A DNA stretch of 64,000 nucleotides from assembly GCA_036186865.1 (NCBI GenBank), contig AP025056.1:32202717-32266716 (forward strand). Direction: 5' to 3'. Positions 56,150 through 64,000 of the stretch are shown here, piece after piece. Position 1 is the stretch's first letter. Each line of letters begins with the position of its first letter. This stretch comes from Eustoma russellianum. Lineage: Eukaryota > Streptophyta > Magnoliopsida > Gentianales > Gentianaceae. A program made the translations under genes and the position numbers. Below the pieces are notes generated by a model. It was given only the letters and a program-made list of their open reading frames with translations, had not been told where the DNA came from and searched no databases.

Positions 56150-59100
56150 GTGCTATCTTAGTAAATAAAGTACCTGCGAATGTGTTGTTCGATAGTGGTG
56201 CAAATCACTCATTTATATCTAAGAAATTTGCCAAAGGACTAGACTGTTTGCCCGAGTGGCTTGAGACCCCCTTCAGAGTGCAGGCAGCTAGTGATCAAGT
56301 TCTAGTGTCACATCACCAGTATAAAGATTTTGAGTTGGAATTGGATGAGAAGGTGTTTCCCGCCACATTAGTTCCGATTGCGATGTGGGATTTTGATGTG
56401 ATATTGGGCATGGATTGGTTGACTAAGTATCATGCCAACATCGACTGCAGACTTAAGCAAGTGACCGTTAAGGATTCCGAGATGAACGAGGTAACGGTTC
56501 AAAGAAATGTCAAGCTGACAAAGACCCCCAAGAAAATTTATTTGACAACGATTAAAGCTTTTAAGGCTTTGCAAAAAGGAGCAGAGGGATTTATGGTTTA
56601 TGCTATGGATGCTAAGCAAGAAATTCCCTCCATTGATCAGATCCCGGTGATCAACGAATTCAAAGACGTATTTCCAGACGATTTTCCTGGAGTACCCTCA
56701 TCAAGAGAAGTGGAGTTTGAAATTAATTTGATCCCAGGAGCTGAGCCTATATCTAAGGCACCTTACAGGATGGCCCTAGCTGAACTTAAGGAGTTAAAGG
56801 GTCAACTACAGGAGTTGTTAGACAAGAAACTTGTCCGACTCAGTGTGTCGCCTTGGGGAGCCCCCGTCTTATTTGTGAAGAAGAAGGATGGCAGCATGCG
56901 ATTATGTATCGACTATAGAGAGCTGAACAAGGTAACTATTAAGAATAAGTACCCACTGCCAAGGATCGAGGATTTATTTGACCAGTTGAAGGGTGCTCGT
57001 TGGTTTTCAAAAATCGACCTTCGCCAGGGGTATCATCAGTTGCTCGTGAAGGCAGGAGATGTCCCTAAAACAGCTTTCAGGACTCGATATGGGCAATATG
57101 AGTTTTTGGTGATGACTTTTGGATTGACTAGTGCCCCAGCAGATTTTATGGACTTGATGAACACCGTATTCCGAGAACAATTGGATCAGTTTGTAGTGGT
57201 GTTCATCGATGACATTTTGGTCTACTCTCCTGATGAGCAAGCCCATGCGGAACACCTAAGAGTGGTGTTGGAAATTTTGAGCAGCAGAAGCTATACACCA
57301 AATTCAGCAAGGGTGAATTTTGGCTAAGAAGTGTAGCCTTTCTCGGTCATGTAATTTCGGAAGATGGGATCTCGGTGGATCCTAAGAAAGTAGAAGCCAT
57401 CACTGACCAAGACCCATGAACGTGACAGAAGTCCGAAGCTTCCTAGGCCTGGCAGGCTACTATAGGAAGTTCATTGAAGGATTTTCGACATTTGCAGTTC
57501 CACTGAGCCAACTTACCCAGAAGAAGACTAAGTTTGAGTGGACTGCAGAATGCGAGTAGAGTTTTTCTGAGCTCAAAAAGAGATTGACCACGGCCCCGGT
57601 GTTGGCACAACCCTCCGGCACCGATGGTTTCGTGATCTATAATGATACGTCCAAGAAAGGATTAGGTACGTATATCAGTACAATTAATGTATTGTAGATA
57701 TTTTGCCGCCATAAATTAACCTTCTGTTTGTAGGTTGTGTCTTGATGCAAAATGAACGAGTTATCTCTTACGCTTCGAGATAGCTGAAACCTTATGAACA
57801 GAATTACCTGACACATGACTTAGAACTCGCAGCTGTAGTATTTGCTCTTAAGATCTCGAGGTACTATTTGTGTGGAGAAAAGTGTGCAGTGTTCACAGAT
57901 CATAAGAGCCTAAAAAACTTTTTTTCGCAGAAAGAGCTGAATATGAGGGAAAGGAGATGGTTGGAATTACTTAAGGATTATGACTTAACCATCAACTATC
58001 ATCCGGGTAAAGCAAATAGAGTGGCAGACGCGTTGAGCTAAAAGTCTAGTCACGCCAGACAGTGTCCGTTGGAAAGGAAGATTGAGGAGTTTGGTCTCGA
58101 TGTGGTGGACTCAGTGACGAATGTTCTTATAGCTCTGTCTATCAGTCCAGACTTGGTAGATAGAATTAAAGGAGCGCAGCATGATGATGCAGCACTGAGA
58201 GGAATCCGCAACAAATTGTCTACGGGACCAGTAAAAGATTTCCAGCCGAGAGGAGATGGAAGTCTATGGTTTCAGAATCGGTTATGCGTACCAGATAATG
58301 CCAAACTTCAAAGAGAATTTCTACGCGAAGCGCATAACTCGAGAATGTATATCCACCCCGGAAGCACAAAAATGTACAAGGACCTCAAAAGGAATTATTG
58401 GTGGATAGGGATGAAAAGAGATATCACAGAGTATGTTGAGAGGTTTCTAGTATGCCAACAGATTAAAACGGAACATCAACGACCTGGTGGTTTAATGATG
58501 TCACTAGAGATTCCAGAATGGAAGTGGGAGCATGTGACTATGGACTTTGTGATGGGGTTACCCAAAACCAGAAACGGGAACGAGATGATTTGGGTGATTG
58601 TCGATCGCTTGACAAGACAGCTCATTTCATAGCTATGCTGCATGGTACTTCTTACGAGAAATTGTCCAACATATATGTGGATAACATTGTGAGTTTGCAA
58701 CGAGTTCCCGTCAGTATTGTATCAGACCATGATCCCAGGTTCACCTCTAAGTTCTGGATGGCTTTCCAGAAAGCTATGGGCATTGAACTAAGGATGAGCA
58801 CAGCTTATCACCCGCAGATGGATGGACAGTCTAAGAGGACCATTCAAACCTTGGAGGACATGCTGAGAGCATGTACGTTGGACTTTAAAGGGAACTGGAC
58901 AACATGTTGAAGCAGATGGAATTCTCATACAATAATAGTCACCACAGTGCGATTGGTATGGCACCGTTTGAGGCTCTATACGGAGGAAAGTGCAGATCCC
59001 CAGTTTGTTGGGACGAAGTTGGGGAAAGGACGGTCACTGCACCAGAGTTGGTCGAACAGACAATTGGGAAAGTGAAAATCATAAGAGAGAGACTAAGGGT

Positions 59101-59578
59101 GGCACAAGATCGCAGTAAGAGTTGGGCCGATTCAAAAAGACGACCTTTGGAGTTTGAGGAAGGTGAGAAAGTCTATCTACGAGTCCCACCTACTAAGGGA
59201 GTTGCGAGATTCGGCATGAAAGGCAAATTAAGCCCTCAGTATATTGGTTCATACGAGGTGCTCGACAAAGTTGGTGAACGAGCATACCGTCTAGCATTGC
59301 CTCTGATTTTATAGCAAGTCTACAATGTATTCCATGTGTCTCAACTGAGGAAATACATATCGGACCCGAACCATGTTCTTGAGGCTCAACCTTTTGATGT
59401 TAAGGAGGATGACACCTATGAAGAACATCCTGTGAGGATTGTGGACAAGAAAGATCAAGTCCTACGCAAGCGCGTGATTCCATATGTCAAAGTTCAATGG
59501 AGTAATCATACGGAGCGTGAAGCCACGTGGGAGCTTGAGGAGCAGATGAAGGAGTTATATCCACATCTTTTCCAATAA
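56150..59578 (+). pseudogene. Pol of element E: protease, RT, RNase H, integrase, chromodomain-like tail
   Basis: Protease (LFDSGANHSFIS) and reverse transcriptase (LCIDYRELN, FSKIDLRQGYHQ, FIDDILVYS) run openly to about 57290, where a frameshift occurs. A further break near 57405 and a TAG at about 57558 follow. The intron at 57666-57733 separates the RNase H halves. The second half has a TAG near 57781 and a TAA near 58039. Integrase pieces (58069-58632, 58518-58910, 58904-59314, 59336-59578) keep the zinc-binding segment, the DFVMGLPKTRNG start, AYHPQMDGQSKRTIQTLE and VQWSNHTEREATWELEEQM at the end. Compared with element B it is clearly more decayed. Confidence 0.9.
57666..57733 (+). other. 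Short GT-AG intron in RNase H of element E
   Basis: Begins GTACGTATATC, ends CTTCTGTTTGTAG, 68 bp, at the same codon as the 70-bp intron of element B. Confidence 0.85.
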
Positions 59579-59610
59579 GGTACGTCAATTTCGAGGACAA
59601 AACTTTTTGT

Positions 59611-59623
59611 AAGGGGGGTGGAA
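59611..59623 (+). other. Polypurine tract of element E
   Basis: AAGGGGGGTGGAA directly precedes the 3' LTR, nearly identical to the tract of element B. Confidence 0.85.
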
Positions 59624-60496
59624 TGTTATGCCCCGCACCCTCTGTAGAATAATTAAAGGATGAAAGGAAATTAAGTGAGATTAATGGCAATTAATGATAA
59701 TGAATTAAGAATTAAATATTAGATTAATTGGTATTTATTGAAGGGTTGAATATTAGAATTAATTAGTATTTAATTTAGAATTAAATATTAGAATTAAGAA
59801 TTAAAGAAAAAGGGTTTAAATAAAATACAATTTAGAAATTCCAGTTTTGCCCTTCCCCATGACAAAAACTGACAAGGCGTCAGTTTTCCCCATTCTATCA
59901 GAAAGCATCAATCTTCCTCTCATCCAAGCCATAGCCGACCCCATAGCAGGAGAAGGAGAGAGCCTCCAAGAGTTGATCCAAATCCCGTCTGTTTTTCAAT
60001 CCGAGTATCGGTAAGCAAAGGCAAGTAACTTTCTTATGAGTTCCTACGATTTGTGAAGGAAAAAGGCCTATTTTTGATATCAAAATGGATCACCATGAAG
60101 TAGTTTCTTTCTGTGGAAGTTTCTTTCTGTGGATCTATACGTGATTTATGTGTTTTGGTTTTGATATTTGGCCACTATTTCTTGGAAATCGTTTTGTTAT
60201 TGTTGTTGATTATGTGAGATCATGCAAAACCCAATCCCTTGAACCCTATTTTGTGGCTATTTTCGGTTGAAGGGAAAGGAGAGTGAAAAGGTGAGATTTT
60301 GGGTTTGTTTGGATGGATGATTAGAGTTTTAAGCTTGAATCTTTGTTTTGTATGTGAATGGTGATGTTTTGGTGAGTTAAGCGTGGATTGATAGCGAGGA
60401 TTAGGCTTGGAATGGTTGGAAGGAAGTTGGGATCGATTTGGGGATTTGGATCTGCAGTTTCTGCAGAAATCGCAGGTTGGAAATTCTGGAATCATT

Positions 60497-60745
60497 GACA
60501 TCGATCGATCGATGTCAGCGACTGACGTACATTGATCGATCGATGCATAGCTAAGGGAGAGACTGATGTGGTTCGAATGTACGTGGATCGATCGATGTAT
60601 AGATGAGGGAGAGATCGATGTATCCTGACGGACGTCGATCGATCGATGTGAGGGGACGACGTCACTTCGATCGATCGATGTAGGCTGACGGAGAGACTGA
60701 TGTGCTATGATGGACATGGATTGATCCACATCAGGGGCTGATGTC
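60497..60745. repeat. GATC palindrome array (3' LTR of E)
   Basis: Better preserved than its 5' partner, with ACATCGATCGATCGATGT at 60498-60515 and further cores near 60535, 60585, 60635 and 60668. Confidence 0.88.
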
Positions 60746-61022
60746 CATCAGTTTTGTGGAAAAGCAGGGGAAGAAAGAAGGAAGCTAGGGGATCCTTTGG
60801 GTGACCTTATAGACTTCTTAAGACATGATTGAGGTTAGGGAAAATTGTGTGTACGTATCATAAGATTGTGAACCAATGGTGAGTAATTGTGAGATGTGTT
60901 TGAGTGAGTGCATAAGAGGGGACTTATGTGATTGAAGTCTGTGATTGAAGAATGTGATTGAATGATGAGAAGTTGTGCATTTTTGCATCATGGCACTTGT
61001 ATTGCATTATGATTTGATAAGA

Positions 61023-61218
61023 TCTGTGTCTTGGCACAGGGTATAAAGTTTGCGAAATGAGCTGTGGTGCATTACACGGTATAAAGACAAGCTGTAACCA
61101 TCACAGGGTATAAAGTGAGCTGTAATGTGACACAGGGTATAAAGACAAGCTGTGGAACATTATAGGGTATAAAGTTAAGCTGTGGTGTGTCACAGGGTAT
61201 AAAGACAAGCTGTGGCCC
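61023..61218. repeat. Short hairpins with CAGGGTATAAAG (3' LTR of E)
   Basis: Same seven-unit order as 53812-54016, with CTGTGTCTTGGCACAG (one mismatch) as first unit and CTGTGG...CATAACAGG as last. Confidence 0.8.
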
Positions 61219-61925
61219 ATAACAGGGTATAAAGTTATGTGACCGAACATTATGACATACATTGCACTGTTTTGAAAAGTATTGCATAAGCATTTGCGAC
61301 CGTGTGGTGTAGTGCATATTTTGAATTGGCATGCATCACGTGAGTCGTTATGGTGTGGTTGATTTGTAAGGGAATTGTTATTGAACTGCTTATTGCTTGT
61401 GCGTTATTGTTCTTTGTTCTGTTATGCTAGTGACTTATGACCTTCAAATTATACAAGACATGTGCCCTTTTACCCCTTGATATGGATATTATTCACGTCT
61501 TGCCATGTGTTGATCCCGTATGTCTTATAAGCGTGTTACTTGCTAGCGTTTTTCGCTAAGATTTCTACTCGTTGTCTTGCAGATAGGGCCGAATATGATA
61601 TGATATTTATTGAGGACGATGGTGAATGGGCCAAATGGGATGAGTAGAGCTTCTTGGGATATGCCTTGCCATATTGGGATGTTTAAATTTCTCTTTTATC
61701 CACTTAAGTATTTAGTTGGCTACGACCACAAACAATCTTTTATAATTACATATTTCTGGATGTTCGGATTTGAGGAATTAGTTTCTATTTACATATGTCT
61801 CCGCGCTTATTTCCCTTACGTCAGTGATGATGTGTATTCGAGAGATGAGACGTCTTGTAGTCCTCTAAGTAGGCTACGACGGGTGCACCGTTTCGGGTCT
61901 GCTGTCCGGGCCGGGGCACTACAGA

Positions 61926-64000
61926 TAATCCCCTCGAATGCCATATTTCGCCATCATATATTTACTCCACAAAGTATTTTTCTAATGATACTGCCACCAA
62001 ATACGATAGCAATAAACCTTCCTAGTGTAGCAAGATTGCGAAGTCCTAATCCTCCCTCAGATTGAGGTGTTTGTATGCGTTTCCAAGAAACCCAATATCG
62101 CTTTGATCCCCAATAAAATCTTGCCATTTTCCGATTTATATCATGGATGACTGATTTTGGCAGTCGCCCTGCAGCCATTACATGTAAAGGTAGCGTTGAG
62201 GTAACATATCACAATAACACTAATCTGCCTGCCCGTGACAATAATTTATTATTCCAAACATTCAACAGAGAATCTATATGCTGCAATAATGAGGTGCAAT
62301 AACGAGCCCGTGGAATCAATTGATGACATCAAACTAAAGAAACATTTGATGACACGATAAAACGGATCTTCTGAAAATTAACCTGCTGTCCCAAAGCGTA
62401 CTAGTCAAAAACTCTTTGAATGCAAGGATATTGCATTTTCCCCTATGCAAAAAGACTAAAAGGTCATATGCATAAGCCAAATGTGTAACATGAAAAGGCA
62501 ATCTTCCAAGTTTGAAAGATGATATTCGACCACATGCAACATAAGCTTTGAGCCCTCGAGTAAAGCCTTCCGAAGCAAGGATGAAAAGCAAAAGGGATAA
62601 GTTTCACTCCATGTGCAGGACGGAAGAAACCACTAGGTACACCATTGATCAATACTGAGAAACGAGTACTGCCCAAGTGATTCATAATCATCCCTATAAA
62701 AAAGGCAGAGAAGCCAAAAGAAGTCAGTACTAACTCCAAGTATTCTCAGTTGACTCTATCAAATGCCTTCTACATATCCAACTTCAGACACAACTGTGCA
62801 TCCGCACCCCCTTTATCCAGCATATATATCATTTCAAGAGCTAAAAGGACTTGTGATGAGATGTCATAACCTTTTAGTAATCCAGTTTGTTCTAGTGAAA
62901 TAAGCTTAGGAAGCAACGCGCTAAATCTAGTTGCTACTATGCGTGTACAAATTTTACTCATGAAATTGGTCAAACAAATCGGCCGAAAATCTGCAAATGT
63001 TCGTGGAGATGCAACCTTGGGCACTAAAATTATGAAAGCACTAGCCATAACAGCAGGCCGTGGAACACCAAGAAAAAATTCTTGTGCAGCTTTAACAACA
63101 TCTGTCAAAATGATATTCCAGCAGGAGCAAAAAAAATTACCATGAAAACCATCCGGGCTAGCAGCACTTTGGGATCCAGATGCCATACCGCAGCTTTTAC
63201 TTCCTCCTGCTGCGGAATTTGTGTGAGCAGAACATTCTCAGCCGAGGACACCAATTGAGGGATATGCTCGATTATCCACTCATAATTACCAGTATCTTCC
63301 CGTGCAAATAATGATGTATAAAAGGAAACTGCTTCACTCTGTATTCTATCTTGCGTATCGCAAAGAACTCCATCCGCTGTATATAACTGCTGAATTCGAA
63401 GCTGGTTGCGTTTGCCTTTAACTATTGAATGAAAGTAGCGTGTATTGGCATCACTATCTCTAAGCCATTTGACGCGAGCCTTTTGCTTCCAGAAATCATA
63501 CTCATACTTTGAAGCGAGTAAAAAATCTGCCTTGCCTTTGTGAAATGACTGATGATTATCCAGGGTTGGATCATTGTCATATGATTGTTCAGGCAGATGC
63601 ATCAAGTCGTCAGCCTGCTGAACGTTATCAAAAATATTGCCGAAAATATGCTTATTCCAGATGATGATATCCTGCTTTAGCCTGGACAACTTGCGATAAA
63701 ATACATACATGCCACCTACTGTAGGATATGATTCCCACACCATCTTAACATATGCATTAAAATCTGGGTGTGCCAGCCAAGCATCCAGAAAGCGAAATAA
63801 TTTTGGACCAGTCGTCCGAATTAGCTTACACACCAACAAAAGAGGTGTGATCAGATGGAGCACGAGTAAGATGCGTGAGTTGCAGATCATCAAACGCATC
63901 TTGAAATATAGAATTTAAGAAAACATAGTCTAAACGACGATGCACACACCCAAGTCCACGTCCGTCTGTCCGCGTATAACAAGTACCATGATATGGCAGG
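61926..64000 (-). pseudogene. LINE ORF2: endonuclease end, reverse transcriptase
   Basis: Reading minus from the window edge: endonuclease C-terminus (RAPSDHTPLLLV near 63850), linker (FLDAWLAHPDFNAYVKMVWESYPTVGG, WLRDSDANTRYFHSIVKGKRNQ), and the reverse transcriptase start (SPDGFHGNFF, IILVPKVASPRTFADFRPI, 62770-63186). Then come VLINGVPSGFF and the catalytic box near 62475, which reads AYAYDLL instead of AYADDLL, losing an essential Asp. The final part is RMARFYWGS-like and SEGGLGLRN (61954-62178). Frame breaks at 63110, 62760 and 62590. It runs off the right edge and is cut on the left by element E. Its endonuclease end overlaps that of the plus-strand piece at 51707-52515 and differs from it, so they are two LINE copies. 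Confidence 0.85.

Larger units (their letters stand above)
52516..61923 (+). mobile_element. Element E: Tekay-like gypsy retrotransposon with truncated 5' LTR
   Basis: Plus-strand order: 5' LTR (52516-54704, lacking about 80 bp at its start), primer site, gag, protease, reverse transcriptase, RNase H, integrase, chromodomain-like tail, polypurine tract, 3' LTR (59624-61923). Proteins are close to those of element B, but the LTRs are only related in blocks, so it is a sister family. No target duplication can be found because the left end is cut. Many stops and frameshifts show it is older than B. Confidence 0.93.
59624..61923 (+). repeat. 3' LTR of element E
   Basis: 2300 bp, starts TGTTATGCCCC and ends GGGGCACTACA. 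It carries the GATC palindrome array (60497-60745) and the short-hairpin array (61023-61218). LINE sequence on the minus strand starts immediately after it. Confidence 0.93.

Overview
The window is nuclear DNA of a flowering plant, most likely a eudicot. It holds one intact-looking host gene, an R2R3-MYB transcription factor with the two classical intron positions. Almost everything else is plant-type retrotransposon sequence: Sirevirus-type and other Ty1/copia elements, Tekay-like Ty3/gypsy elements with a chromodomain-like tail, L1-type LINE pieces and a Tourist-like MITE. No bacterial, organellar or rRNA sequence was recognised. The species cannot be named from the sequence.

Layout. 1-2550: degenerate intergenic DNA with a 774-bp MITE (1112-1885, TAA duplications) that carries a GGTGG-rich minisatellite. 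2551-14267: Sirevirus-type copia element A, minus strand, TSD CTAAA, with an extra envelope-like reading frame and a foreign solo LTR (9405-10818, TSD AGTGA) in its protease. 14268-16266: gene-poor. 16267-27833: Tekay-like gypsy element B, minus strand, TSD GAAGC, with a solo LTR (22836-24281, TSD ACTCT) in its gag. 28439-29797: MYB gene. 31069-35125: copia element C, minus, one LTR and 3' half of pol only. 35548-42286: copia element D, minus, TSD GATCC, both LTRs. 42287-45780: intergenic. 45780-46140: copia RNase H scrap. 46640-52515: LINE pieces in opposite orientations, split by an unresolved insertion. 52516-61923: Tekay-like element E, plus strand, 5' LTR truncated. 61926-64000: another LINE, minus strand.

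The most unusual signal is structural. The LTRs carry tandem arrays of short palindromes or hairpins. One type, with core TCGATCGATCGA, occurs in LTRs of three unrelated kinds (Sirevirus-like, Tekay gypsy, another copia family). In several arrays the bases flanking the core or forming the stem differ from unit to unit yet stay complementary. In elements B and D the whole length difference between the two LTRs lies inside the array. Elements B and E also share two short GT-AG introns at identical places in their coding region. Element D lacks the usual tRNA-type primer site and has instead a 13-nt segment complementary to its own LTR.

No cooperating set of host genes is present. The only likely functional link is that element B inserted about 610 bp upstream of the MYB start codon, pointing away from it, and may affect that promoter.
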